Of a DNA stretch of 64,000 nucleotides, positions 17,908-28,967 are shown piece by piece. Source of the DNA: Alphaproteobacteria bacterium (lineage in GTDB: Bacteria > Pseudomonadota > Alphaproteobacteria > UBA828); NCBI GenBank assembly GCA_022820945.1, contig JAJEEP010000047.1, positions 1-64,000 on the forward strand, given 5' to 3'. Numbering within the stretch: the first letter of the stretch is position 1; every line of letters begins with the position of its first letter. Made by a program: the position numbers and the translations under genes. The notes under the pieces were generated by a model that was not told where the DNA came from, made no database searches, and saw only the letters and a list, made by a program, of their open reading frames with translations.

Positions 17908-18939
17908 TCAGGTCGAAATCATCTTCTTCTCGATCCCCACGCCGGCCGCAATCGCACGTTCGTATTCGAGCGGCAGCGTGGCGGAATCCTGGAGCGCGAT
18001 CCCGGTCGAATCGAACAACGTGACCTCCGCCGCCGAGGTTCGCCCTGGGATCTTGCCCGTGATCACCTCGCCGATATCGCCCGCCACGTCGCTCTCCTGA
18101 AGCTCGCCTCTGGTCAGCGGCACGTTGATTTCGCCGTCGGTGATGCACTGGCGCATGTCGTCGACGATGATCCGCGAGCGGCGCAGGATCGCGACATCGA
18201 GCTCCTGTGTGCCCGCGAGGCCGCCGCCGAGGGCCGCGATATGCATGCCGTCCTCGATCAGCTCGTTGCCGAGGACCGGCGTTTCGCCCGTCGTCCCGGT
18301 GACGACGACATCGGCGCCCGGCACCACGTCCTCGATCACTGTCGAGGGCTTGATCGCGAGGTCGGAGTGCTGCGGCTGCTCGGCCGCCATGAACGCATCC
18401 AGCGTCGCCTGGGTCCGGCTCCAGACCCGAACCTCCTTCCAGTCGTGGGTCGCCACGCAGGTACGGAAGGCGCCGGTGTTCACGTCGCCGGCCCCCACCA
18501 GCGCCAGAACGGACGAGTCCTCGCGCGCCATCCATTTCGCGGAGACTGCACCGGAGGCCCCGGTCCGCATCAGCGTGTGATGGGTGCCGTCCACGATGGC
18601 GAGCGGAAAGCCGGTCTCGGGCTCGGTGTAGATCAGGATCGAGAACACCGTGGGGAGATTGAACTTTGCGCGGTTCTCGAAGCGGATGGAGACCCACTTG
18701 CACGCGGCAGCGGCGGGCGCAGCCTCCGGCTCCTCGATGTAGGACGGCATGATCTCCCACTCGCCCGGATACTGGTCCAGGACGATGTGTCCCTTGGGCT
18801 CCATGTAGACGCGGCCCTCGCCCATGCGCCGGAAGGCCGTCTCCACGCAGCGGACGTACTCCTCCGGCTCAAGCAGGCCGATCATTTCGCTGCGGCTGAG
18901 AATCAGGGTCTTGCGATTGCGCCAACTCGTGTCCGCCAT
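17908..18939 (-). CDS. ornithine cyclodeaminase/mu-crystallin family protein
   Basis: 343 residues. The NAD(P)-binding domain shows VLALVGAGDVNTGAFR near residue 145, and the N-terminal half carries the family segment KWVSIRFENRAKFNLPTVFS. Family members include ornithine cyclodeaminase, alanine dehydrogenase, ketimine reductase and lysine cyclodeaminase, all acting on amino or imino acids. The family Arg and Lys that hold the substrate carboxylate are hard to assign here because the stretch between residues 60 and 110 is diverged. It is transcribed divergently from the HIG1-type gene, 155 bp away. The specific reaction is not settled. Confidence 0.8.
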   Translation of the reverse strand: MADTSWRNRKTLILSRSEMIGLLEPEEYVRCVETAFRRMGEGRVYMEPKGHIVLDQYPGEWEIMPSYIEEPEAAPAAAACKWVSIRFENRAKFNLPTVFSILIYTEPETGFPLAIVDGTHHTLMRTGASGAVSAKWMAREDSSVLALVGAGDVNTGAFRTCVATHDWKEVRVWSRTQATLDAFMAAEQPQHSDLAIKPSTVIEDVVPGADVVVTGTTGETPVLGNELIEDGMHIAALGGGLAGTQELDVAILRRSRIIVDDMRQCITDGEINVPLTRGELQESDVAGDIGEVITGKIPGRTSAAEVTLFDSTGIALQDSATLPLEYERAIAAGVGIEKKMIST

Positions 18940-19094
18940 GGCTTGCCCGCTCCTTTCCCGGCTCTCTTTCTCGGATAACGGTTCCGGTCACTATACGGTC
19001 AACCGTGCGCGAAGGTCGTGGGCAGCACCGGCGGGACGCGCTATAACCCGACGAGGGCCGCATCCGAGCCGGCCCGCGGGCCGCGAGGACAACC

Positions 19095-19289
19095 ATGCTG
19101 GCCGAGATTCTCGAAATCGTCGTCTACGTCCTGATGGGCGCGGTCGTGGTCGCGCTCGTTCTCGGACTCGGCGCGATGTATTCCGGCGGCAAGAACAGCA
19201 AGAGCAACCTCTTCATGCGCTGGCGGGTCGGCCTTCAGTTCGCGGCGATCGCCCTGCTCGCGCTGCTCGTGTTCGTCGTCCAGAAGTAG
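19095..19289 (+). CDS. HIG1-type twin transmembrane protein
   Basis: 64 residues with two transmembrane helices (about residues 5-28 and 46-62) joined by a short basic loop GGKNSKSNLFMRWRVG. This is the two-helix HIG1 domain layout, common as a short protein in alphaproteobacteria and related to mitochondrial respiratory-supercomplex factors. It probably sits in the inner membrane and may associate with cytochrome oxidase (inference from the family). The next gene, a cobalamin adenosyltransferase, starts 4 bp after its stop, so the two form an operon. Confidence 0.8.
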   Translation: MLAEILEIVVYVLMGAVVVALVLGLGAMYSGGKNSKSNLFMRWRVGLQFAAIALLALLVFVVQK

Positions 19290-19293
19290 ACGC

Positions 19294-19848
19294 GTGGTCC
19301 GCCTCACCAAGATCTATACCCGCGGCGGCGATGCGGGAGAGACCTCGCTCGGCGGCGGCGCGCGGGTGAAGAAGCACGATGCGCGGGTCGAGGCCTACGG
19401 CACGGTGGACGAGGCGAACGCGGCGATCGGCCTCGCCCGGTTGGAGACCGAGGGCGAGGCGGACGCGATGCTGGAGCGCATCCAGAACGACCTCTTCGAC
19501 CTCGGCGCGGACCTCTGCCGGCCTGGATCGCTCGACGAGGGGCTGCGCATCGCCCAGTCCCAGATCGACCGGCTCGAAGGCGAGATCGATGCCCTCAACG
19601 AACGCCTGAAGCCGCTCGAGTCATTCGTGTTGCCAGGAGGAGGGAACGCCGCCGCGGCCCTTCATCTCGCGCGCACCGTGGTTCGCCGTGCCGAGCGCCT
19701 GATAACGGCGCTCGCGGAGCAAGAGCCGGTCAATCCGCTGGCGGTGATCTACGCCAACCGGCTTTCCGACCACCTGTTCGTGCTCGCCCGCCACCTCAAC
19801 GACGGCGGCGCCACCGACACCCTCTGGGTCCCCGGCGCCAACCGGTAG
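19294..19848 (+). CDS. pduO: ATP:cob(I)alamin adenosyltransferase, PduO type
   Basis: 184 residues from a GTG. The N-terminal ATP-binding signature is TKIYTRGGDAGETSL, followed by VEAYGTVDEANAAIGLAR and, near the C-terminus, RTVVRRAERLI and NRLSDHLFVLAR, all diagnostic of the PduO/CobO-type corrinoid adenosyltransferase that makes adenosylcobalamin from cob(I)alamin and ATP. It acts in the cytoplasm and could serve B12-dependent enzymes elsewhere in the genome. It is co-transcribed with the HIG1 gene and converges on gcvP with 24 bp between stops. Confidence 0.92.
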   Translation: MVRLTKIYTRGGDAGETSLGGGARVKKHDARVEAYGTVDEANAAIGLARLETEGEADAMLERIQNDLFDLGADLCRPGSLDEGLRIAQSQIDRLEGEIDALNERLKPLESFVLPGGGNAAAALHLARTVVRRAERLITALAEQEPVNPLAVIYANRLSDHLFVLARHLNDGGATDTLWVPGANR

Positions 19849-19872
19849 CACTAGGAGGGCGCGGCCGGTCGG

Positions 19873-22767
<2,895 letters not shown>

Positions 22768-22840
22768 CGCAATCGCTCCCTCCCCGCCAGCGGGCGTCGG
22801 CTTGTGGGCGCCGCGTCCCGCACACACTCTCCCGTCGCGT

Positions 22841-23224
22841 CTAGTCGTCGCCAAGGCCGGCGACGTAATCGGCGTAAGCCGCCTCGTCCATCAGCCCGTC
22901 CAGCTCGCCGGGCGCGCTCAGCCGGAGCGCGAGGAACCAGCCCTCGCCGATGGGGTCGCTGTTTACCAGCGCGGGGTCGTCCTCCAGCGCCTGGTTGACC
23001 TCGACCACCTCGCCCGAGACCGGCGCGTAGACCTCGCTCGCGGCCTTGACCGATTCGACCACCGCCGCCTCCTCGTTCTGGGCGACGGTCCTGCCCACCT
23101 CCGGCAGCTCGACATAGACCACGTCGCCGAGCTGCTCTTGGGCGTAGTCCGAGATTCCGACGGTGCCGATGTCGCCCTCGACCCGCACCCATTCATGGTC
23201 CTTGCTATACTTGAGCCCGCTCAT
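22841..23224 (-). CDS. gcvH: glycine cleavage system H protein
   Basis: 127 residues, the normal H-protein length. It begins [20 protein letters not shown]. The lipoate is attached at Lys60 in [10 protein letters not shown]. It shuttles the aminomethyl intermediate between the P, T and L proteins. The gene starts 13 bp after gcvT. A longer in-frame extension reaching 23707 overlaps gcvT in another frame and is not used. Confidence 0.95.
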   Translation of the reverse strand: MSGLKYSKDHEWVRVEGDIGTVGISDYAQEQLGDVVYVELPEVGRTVAQNEEAAVVESVKAASEVYAPVSGEVVEVNQALEDDPALVNSDPIGEGWFLALRLSAPGELDGLMDEAAYADYVAGLGDD

Positions 23225-23237
23225 GGAATCCTCCGGC

Positions 23238-24356
23238 TCAGCCTCGGTGATAGTTGTGGGGGACGAACGGCAGCTTGACGATGGTCGCCGGCCGGGGCTT
23301 GCCCCGCACCAGCAGAGACACCGGCCTGCCGACCTCGGCGGCCTCGGCCGCGACGTAGCCCATGGCGACCGGCCCGCCGGCGGTCGGCCCGAAGCCGCCG
23401 CTGGTGACGGCGCCGATCGCGTTGTCCTTCGCATCCAGCACGCTCGTGCCCTCGCGCGCCGGGGCCCGGCCGTCGGGCAGGATGCCGACGCGCCGGCGCC
23501 GGGGGCCCTCTGCCAGCTCATGCTGAATGCGCGGGGCGCCGGGGAATCCGCCCTCGTGCCGGCGGCGCTTGCCGATGGACCACGCGAGCCCGGCCTGGAC
23601 CGGCGTGGTGGTCTCGTCGATGTCGTGGCCGTAGAGGCAGAGCCCCGCCTCCAGCCGAAGCGAATCCCGGGCGCCGAGCCCCGCCGGCTCAACCTCGGGC
23701 TCGGCAATGAGCCGTCGCCAGAACGCCGCCGTTTCGTCTGCGGGCAGCGATATCTCGAAGCCGTCTTCGCCGGTGTAGCCCGAGCGCGAGATCAGCGCGT
23801 CCACGCCGCCGATGGTGAACCGGCCTGCGGTCATGAAGCCGAGCCCCGCGCATTCGGGCGCATGGCGCTCAAGCACCGCCGCCGCCTTCGGCCCCTGCAG
23901 GGCGATGAGGCCGCGCTCCGCGAGCACCGTCATGTCAACGCCGGCATCGAGCCGGCGTTCGAGATGGACTATGTCCGAGTCCTTACAGGACGCGTTTACC
24001 ACGAGAATTAGCCCGTCGTCGCTGCGGGTGACGAGCAGGTCGTCGAGGATACCGCCGTCCTCGTTGGTGAGCTGGGTGTAGCGCATGGCCCAGGGCGCAA
24101 GGCCCGCGATATCCCCCGGCACGAGCCGTTCCAGCGCCTGGGCGGCGCCGTCGCCGGTAAGCCGCAGCTGACCCATGTGCGAAACGTCGAAGAGGCCGGC
24201 GGCGGTGCGCGTGTGGGTGTGCTCCGCCATGATGCCGGGGCCGTAGCGCACCGGCATGGCATAGCCGGCGAAGGGCACCAGCGTGGCGCCGAGGGCACGG
24301 TGTTCGACGAAAAGCGGCGTTCGGGTGAGGGCGTCGGTGCCGGCATCGTCGCTCAT
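23238..24356 (-). CDS. gcvT: glycine cleavage system aminomethyltransferase, T protein
   Basis: 372 residues from an ATG preceded by GGGAG. Family motifs include [17 protein letters not shown] near the N-terminus, [10 protein letters not shown], and [14 protein letters not shown] in the middle. It transfers the methylene group from the H-protein to tetrahydrofolate, releasing ammonia. It is the first gene of the gcv operon and lies directly behind a tandem glycine riboswitch, so expression should rise with glycine. Confidence 0.95.
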   Translation of the reverse strand: MSDDAGTDALTRTPLFVEHRALGATLVPFAGYAMPVRYGPGIMAEHTHTRTAAGLFDVSHMGQLRLTGDGAAQALERLVPGDIAGLAPWAMRYTQLTNEDGGILDDLLVTRSDDGLILVVNASCKDSDIVHLERRLDAGVDMTVLAERGLIALQGPKAAAVLERHAPECAGLGFMTAGRFTIGGVDALISRSGYTGEDGFEISLPADETAAFWRRLIAEPEVEPAGLGARDSLRLEAGLCLYGHDIDETTTPVQAGLAWSIGKRRRHEGGFPGAPRIQHELAEGPRRRRVGILPDGRAPAREGTSVLDAKDNAIGAVTSGGFGPTAGGPVAMGYVAAEAAEVGRPVSLLVRGKPRPATIVKLPFVPHNYHRG

Positions 24357-24367
24357 GGCATCTCCCA

Positions 24368-24412
24368 GGCAAACAAAAGGCGACCGTCAACGATCCCGTG
24401 CGGGATCGTCCG
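24368..24412 (-). terminator. candidate expression-platform hairpin of glycine riboswitch
   Basis: A perfect 8-base inverted repeat (24391-24398 with 24401-24408) lies between the second aptamer and gcvT. A T-rich stretch TTTTGTTT begins about 11 bases further on. The gap between stem and T-run makes it an atypical terminator, but outer CCG/CGG pairs could extend the stem. It is the likeliest place for the on/off switch. Confidence 0.45.
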
Positions 24413-24612
24413 GTGCCCCCTCTGTCTCGGAACCTGAGAGATTGTCCGGGCGGCCGATTGCTCGGCGCCGGCTTACCCCGTCGGTGAGGCGGCGTGGCGT
24501 ACACCGCCTGCTTTCCAGAGTTGCATCCCCCCGCGGTCCCTGATGCCTGAGAGTTTCCGGGACGCTTGCTCCTTCGGCGCCGCGCGGCCGGGCCACGCGA
24601 ACTCTCCCGCGG
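24413..24612 (-). ncRNA. tandem glycine riboswitch upstream of gcvT
   Basis: Two glycine aptamers in series, read leftward. Aptamer 1 opens GCGGGAGAGT, contains CGCCGAAGGAGCAA and closes AAACTCTCAGGCA. Aptamer 2 opens with ACTCTGGAAAG, contains CACCGACGGGGTAAG and closes AATCTCTCAGGTTCCGAGAC, followed by AGAGGGGG. These match the conserved glycine aptamer cores. Glycine binding normally turns the gcv operon on so that excess glycine is degraded. The element ends about 57 bases before the gcvT start. Confidence 0.93.
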
Positions 24613-24638
24613 GGTTCATCTGCAAGACCGGTGGGGCA

Positions 24639-24666
24639 ATACTACTGACTTAGCCGCGGCGGTCAA
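24639..24666 (-). promoter_or_regulatory. sigma-70-like promoter of the gcv operon
   Basis: Leftward, TTGACC (24661-24666) and TAGTAT (24639-24644) are separated by 16 bases. Transcription would begin near 24632, about 20 bases before the first glycine aptamer, which is the expected arrangement. Confidence 0.6.
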
Positions 24667-24751
24667 CTGCGGTCGGACCATTGGCATTGAGAGGAAGAAG
24701 TTGGGCGGGGCCGCCCCGAGAGACGGCCCCGAAACTGGTTAGCAATGCGAA

Positions 24752-26659
24752 TTAGCCGATCGGGCCACCGTCGTCGCGGGTGATTGCCACCACGGAAGAG
24801 CGTGGCGCGGCATCGCCGCCCTCGGGGAAGTGGCTGTGGCCCCTCTCTCCTGGGTGCTGGATGCCGATGAACATGGTCTTGCGATCGGCACTCCAGGTGA
24901 TGCCGGTGACCTCGCACTCCCTGGGACCCACGAGGAAGCGGCGAATCTCGCCGGTGGCGGGATCGCCGAGCAGCATCATGTTGTTGCCCTGGCCGGCGAA
25001 ATCGCCCTCGTCGGAATACTTGCCGTCGGTCTGGATCCAGAGGCGGCCTCGGCTGTCGAAGGCGAGGCCGTCCGGCGAGTTGAACATGTTGTCCGCGTTC
25101 ACGTTGGCTGAGCCCGCACGCGCGTCGGCGTGGACCGTCGGGTTGCCGGCGATGACGTAGAGATCCCAGGCGAAGGTATCGGCCGCATGGTCGCCGCCGT
25201 CGGGCCTCCAGCGCACGATCTGGCCGTACTTGTTCTTCTCCCTAGGGTTGGGGCCGCCAACCGGCGTCAGGTCACCGCCGGCGTTGGGCTTGACGCCCCG
25301 GTTCTTGTTGTTGGTGAGGCAGCAGTAGGCCTCGGCCTTGTTCGGGTTGGCCGCCACCCATTCGGGCCGGTCCATGGTCGTGGCACCCACCGCCGATGCC
25401 GCGTGGCGCGTGTGGATGCTGATCTCGGCCCGGGACATCATGCCGGTCGTCTCCGGCGTTAGCGGGACCCACGCACCGCTGCCGTCGTCCGCGAATCTTG
25501 CGACGGAGAGCATGCCGCTCTCCAGCAGATCGGCATTGTTGCCGCCTTCCGTGTAGACGCCGTCGCTCACGAAGCGATAGAGGAACTCGCCCCGCTCGTC
25601 GTCGCCGAGATAGACCACGACGCGCCCGTCCGCGGCCAGCGTCACCTCCGCGTTCTCGTGCTTGAAGCGGCCGAGGGCGGTGCGCTTCTTGGGCATGGAT
25701 GCGGGATCAAGCGGGTCGATCTCCACCACGTAGCCAGCGCGGTGCGGCTCGTTGGGGTGCTTGGAGACATCGAAGCGCTCGTCCGTCGTCGCCCAGCGAT
25801 AGCCGCGGTCCTCCGTCTTGATGCCGTAGCGCTTGAAGCCCGCGGGCAGAGCGAAGTCGGGATCGCTCGACGAGAAGTAGCCGTTGAAATTCTCCTCGCA
25901 GGCGAGATAGGTGCCCCAGGGCGTGCGCCCGTTGCCGCAGTTGTTCCAGGTGCCGAGCGCGGTCGTGCCGGCGGGATCGGCGGCGGTCTTCATCAGGTCG
26001 TGGCCGCGCGCGGGCCCGGTGATCTCCATCGGCGTGTCCGGCGTGATGCGCCGGTTGTAGGGCGAATCCTGAACGCTCCCCCAGACGCCGTGGGCTTGCG
26101 CGATCTCGACGACGGAGACGCCGTGGCCGGCCTTGCACTTGCGTACGTCGTCAGCGGTCTCAGGCTTCCCCGACTCGCGGTTGGCGAACATGATGCCGAG
26201 GTTCACGTACTCGTTGTTCACCGCGAGCACGCTCTTCTCGCCGTCGGCGAAGAGCGCCATGCCGTCACAGTTGTCGCCGAACGCGGACTCCTGGCTTTCG
26301 CCGGTGCCCCGCTTCGCATGGTCGAAGGCGGCGCCACCCGACCAGAGCGGATCGCCCCAGCGGACCACCACGTGCCAACTGAAGCCCTCGGGCACCGTGA
26401 TCGTGTCGAGGCCGTTGGCGGCAACCGGCGTGAAATCGAGGCCTGCGGTCCCGGCGCGGGCCGGAGCCCCCACCATGCCGCCGGCGCCCAGAACGAACGC
26501 CGTCGCGCCGCAAGCTGCGGTGCCGCACAGGAAACCGCGCCGCGACATCGCCCGCGCGGCGAGGCGCTCGAAGTCCGTGGCTGAGGCGTGCGGATCGTTC
26601 ATGTCGCCGGCATCGCCCTGTGAGACCGCGTCGCGCGCGGCCACCGCGTCATCGCGCAT
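24752..26659 (-). CDS. secreted PhoX-like protein (DUF839), Tat-exported
   Basis: 635 residues from the ATG at 26659, six bases after GGGAG; an ATG two codons earlier is equally in frame but too close to the site. A twin-arginine motif SRRGFLCG at about residues 38-45 is followed by a hydrophobic stretch ending APARAGT, so the protein should be exported folded. The body is the DUF839/PhoX beta-propeller, with WNNCGNGRTPWGTYLACEEN and LAFDSRGRLWIQTDG. PhoX enzymes are calcium- and iron-dependent alkaline phosphatases of the periplasm or cell surface; whether this member has phosphatase activity is unproven. No Pho box was recognised upstream. Confidence 0.85.
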   Translation of the reverse strand: MRDDAVAARDAVSQGDAGDMNDPHASATDFERLAARAMSRRGFLCGTAACGATAFVLGAGGMVGAPARAGTAGLDFTPVAANGLDTITVPEGFSWHVVVRWGDPLWSGGAAFDHAKRGTGESQESAFGDNCDGMALFADGEKSVLAVNNEYVNLGIMFANRESGKPETADDVRKCKAGHGVSVVEIAQAHGVWGSVQDSPYNRRITPDTPMEITGPARGHDLMKTAADPAGTTALGTWNNCGNGRTPWGTYLACEENFNGYFSSSDPDFALPAGFKRYGIKTEDRGYRWATTDERFDVSKHPNEPHRAGYVVEIDPLDPASMPKKRTALGRFKHENAEVTLAADGRVVVYLGDDERGEFLYRFVSDGVYTEGGNNADLLESGMLSVARFADDGSGAWVPLTPETTGMMSRAEISIHTRHAASAVGATTMDRPEWVAANPNKAEAYCCLTNNKNRGVKPNAGGDLTPVGGPNPREKNKYGQIVRWRPDGGDHAADTFAWDLYVIAGNPTVHADARAGSANVNADNMFNSPDGLAFDSRGRLWIQTDGKYSDEGDFAGQGNNMMLLGDPATGEIRRFLVGPRECEVTGITWSADRKTMFIGIQHPGERGHSHFPEGGDAAPRSSVVAITRDDGGPIG

Positions 26660-26850
26660 GTCCATCTCCCGTGGTCGAATGAAACCCTGTGCCAGGGCCT
26701 GCGCCGCCAATCCGGCTCTGCAGGCTTGGCAGGGATAACGGCGGCCGGTTACGACCCGCCGGCAATCGTGTGACCGTTTCGCGACGCCTCGAATTCCCAG
26801 TGCGTCATCACTCGGGCCTTCGTGCCGCCGATCCTTGTCGTGGCCTGCGT

Positions 26851-27906
26851 CTACAGTCTCCAACGGAGGGCGACGTGCAGGCCGGTGTCGGGCGCAGCAT
26901 GAAATGTGCCATCGTCCTCGGTGACCGCAATTTCCAGCGTCATGTCCTCGCTGAAGCGCCACGAGCCCCCGAGCCCGATCATGACGACGGGGTCCGAAAG
27001 CGGAGAAACGGCTGAGGCACCGTAGGGCGAGGAATGAACGTCGACCTGCGTCGTCAGGTTGAAGTCTGCCGATAGCTGCCAGGTTACGCCGAAACGCCCG
27101 AAGGCGATGAAGCGGCCGCCGATTCCCGGCAGGGTTGGCGGCGCCTCTCCGACCAGGAGCCCCAGCGCCGCGCTATAGAGCCACTCGCGCGACGTGGTCG
27201 ATGCTGACAGAGCGCCCGAGGTCTCGGCCCAGGCCGAAACCGAAAAACCTCCCGATCCGGCCAGATCGTCTTCATCGCCGGTGGGGAGCTTAACCATGGT
27301 ACGTATCGCCATGCCGTCGTTCGAGAACGGCGGCGATCGCAGCGCATAGCCCACGCCGAGACTCACGTCCCCAAAGGATGAAACAGTGCTGTCGATATCG
27401 ACATGAGTCCTGTCGCTATCGGCGTAGATCAGCGTCAGGCGGTCACGCGGGGTCTCGAGCCGATCGCCCTGAGGCAGGCCGAAGGCTCTGTGCCACTCCT
27501 CGATGAAGCTATCCAAGCTGCCGGGCCTGTGCGACACAAGGGAAAGATCCAGCAGATACTCCCAGCCGTCCCCGAATCCCTGGCGCAGGGAGAGCGCCTG
27601 CCGGTACGTCTCCCCATCGATGGCCACGATTTCCCCACCGGACACGCCCCCACGCAAGTGGGATGCGATATCCGTCGACGCGATCAGTTCCGACGAGCCC
27701 GGCGCCAGCACCGGCGCGCCGAAGGAACTCGGCACCCCGTACAGCATGTGAAACGGGTTCAGGTTCACGATGCGCAGCGGCGTCGCGACGCTGCGTTCGC
27801 CCGCCTCTTCGGCCGCAGCCGCGCCCGACCAGAAGACGGACAGCACCAAGGCGCACACGACACCAAGTCTCGGGCCCGGAAGGACCCGGCCTAGCAAGAA
27901 CCTCAC
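26851..27906 (-). CDS. DUF3187 family outer-membrane beta-barrel-like protein
   Basis: 351 residues with a cleavable signal peptide (MRFLLGRVLPGPRLGVVCALVLSV, cleavage near AAAAEE). The mature part has alternating hydrophobic/polar strands, the segment NLNPFHMLYGVPSSFGA near its start, and a final strand LHVALRWRL ending in Leu, fitting an outer-membrane barrel. It matches the DUF3187 family, of unknown function. It is 190 bp downstream of the PhoX-like gene start, on the same strand but separate. The molybdenum hydroxylase operon ends 47 bp upstream of it, so read-through is possible. Confidence 0.72.
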   Translation of the reverse strand: MRFLLGRVLPGPRLGVVCALVLSVFWSGAAAAEEAGERSVATPLRIVNLNPFHMLYGVPSSFGAPVLAPGSSELIASTDIASHLRGGVSGGEIVAIDGETYRQALSLRQGFGDGWEYLLDLSLVSHRPGSLDSFIEEWHRAFGLPQGDRLETPRDRLTLIYADSDRTHVDIDSTVSSFGDVSLGVGYALRSPPFSNDGMAIRTMVKLPTGDEDDLAGSGGFSVSAWAETSGALSASTTSREWLYSAALGLLVGEAPPTLPGIGGRFIAFGRFGVTWQLSADFNLTTQVDVHSSPYGASAVSPLSDPVVMIGLGGSWRFSEDMTLEIAVTEDDGTFHAAPDTGLHVALRWRL

Positions 27907-27953
27907 CGGAAGCAGACCGGAATCCGGCTCGAGCTCAGGCTGCCCGGTCCCAC

Positions 27954-28967
27954 TCAGCCCGCGGCCTGCGCCTTCTTCTCATCGAGGGCGCGGAGGACGA
28001 CCTCCGGCGTCACCGGGATCTCGGTGATGCGGACGTCGAGGGCGTTGTTGATGGCGTTCACGATGGCCGGAATCGGGCCGTTGGTCACCATCTCGCCCAC
28101 GCCCTTGCCGCCGTAGGGGCCGCTCTCCGCCGGATACTCCAGCACCTCGCAAGTGACGTCGGGCATCTCCGACGCACCGGGCTGGAGGTAGTTCTGGAAA
28201 TCGACCGGCGCCGGGTCGATGGCCGGGTAGCCGGGCGCGGTGGTCTCGTAGAGCGCGTGGCCGATGCCCATCCAGGAGCCGCCCACGATCTGCCCCTTCA
28301 CGAGGTCCGGGTTCACCTGCTGGCCCACCTCGTAGACGCTCTTCATGTCCAGCACCTCGACCATCCCGGTCTCGGTATCGACCTCGACCTCGACGATGGT
28401 GCAGGCGTGCGCCTGGGTCGAATCCGGATCGCACTCCCCGGTCTCCGGGTCCATCGGGCTCGGCGGCTTGAGGTAGGCGCCGCGGCCGGCAATGGTCTTA
28501 CCGTAGCCGAAGTGGGCCGCGCCGGCGACCTCGCCGACCGAGACAGACTTCTCCGCCACGCCCTTGATGTGGATGTTGCCGTCGCCGTCTGTCTCGAGAT
28601 CGTCCGGGCTCGCCTCCAGCAGCTCGCCCGCCACTTCGAGCATCGCCTTGCGCGCTTCCTGCGCCGCCATCACCACCGCGTTGCCGGCGCGGTGCGTGGT
28701 GCGGCTCGCGAAGGTGCCGGTGCAGTGGGGGCCGGTGTCGGTATCGGCGGTCTCCACCACGATGCTCTCGTAGGGGACGCCCAGGGTCTCCGCCGCGATC
28801 TGCGCCAGCACGGTCCTGAGCCCCTGGCCGAGATCGACGCTCGCCATGGTGACGACGAAGTCGCCCGCCGGAGTCATGTGGATCAGCGACTGGGTGGGAT
28901 CGCCGCCCAGGTGCATGCCTGTAGGATAGTTCACGGCCGCGAAGCCGGTGCCCCTTACCTTGGCCAT
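27954..28967 (-). CDS. molybdenum hydroxylase, C-terminal Mo-cofactor subunit (split)
   Basis: 337 residues from an ATG that shares its A with the TGA of the upstream subunit (TGATG). It corresponds to the C-terminal half of a xanthine dehydrogenase/CoxL-type Mo subunit, with VDLGQGLRTVLAQIAAETLGV near residue 45 and YGGKGVGEMVTNGPIPAIVNA near the C-terminus. The Glu in GVGE is the catalytic base of the family. With the preceding gene it makes a complete Mo-cofactor subunit on two chains, as in the NdhL/NdhM pair of nicotinate dehydrogenase of Eubacterium barkeri. The substrate is probably an N-heterocycle or aldehyde (inference). Confidence 0.85.
   Translation of the reverse strand: MAKVRGTGFAAVNYPTGMHLGGDPTQSLIHMTPAGDFVVTMASVDLGQGLRTVLAQIAAETLGVPYESIVVETADTDTGPHCTGTFASRTTHRAGNAVVMAAQEARKAMLEVAGELLEASPDDLETDGDGNIHIKGVAEKSVSVGEVAGAAHFGYGKTIAGRGAYLKPPSPMDPETGECDPDSTQAHACTIVEVEVDTETGMVEVLDMKSVYEVGQQVNPDLVKGQIVGGSWMGIGHALYETTAPGYPAIDPAPVDFQNYLQPGASEMPDVTCEVLEYPAESGPYGGKGVGEMVTNGPIPAIVNAINNALDVRITEIPVTPEVVLRALDEKKAQAAG

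Noticed and set aside
22841-23707. Long N-terminal extension of gcvH
   Set aside because: The extra part overlaps gcvT in another frame; the 127-residue protein from 23224 has the normal length and start.
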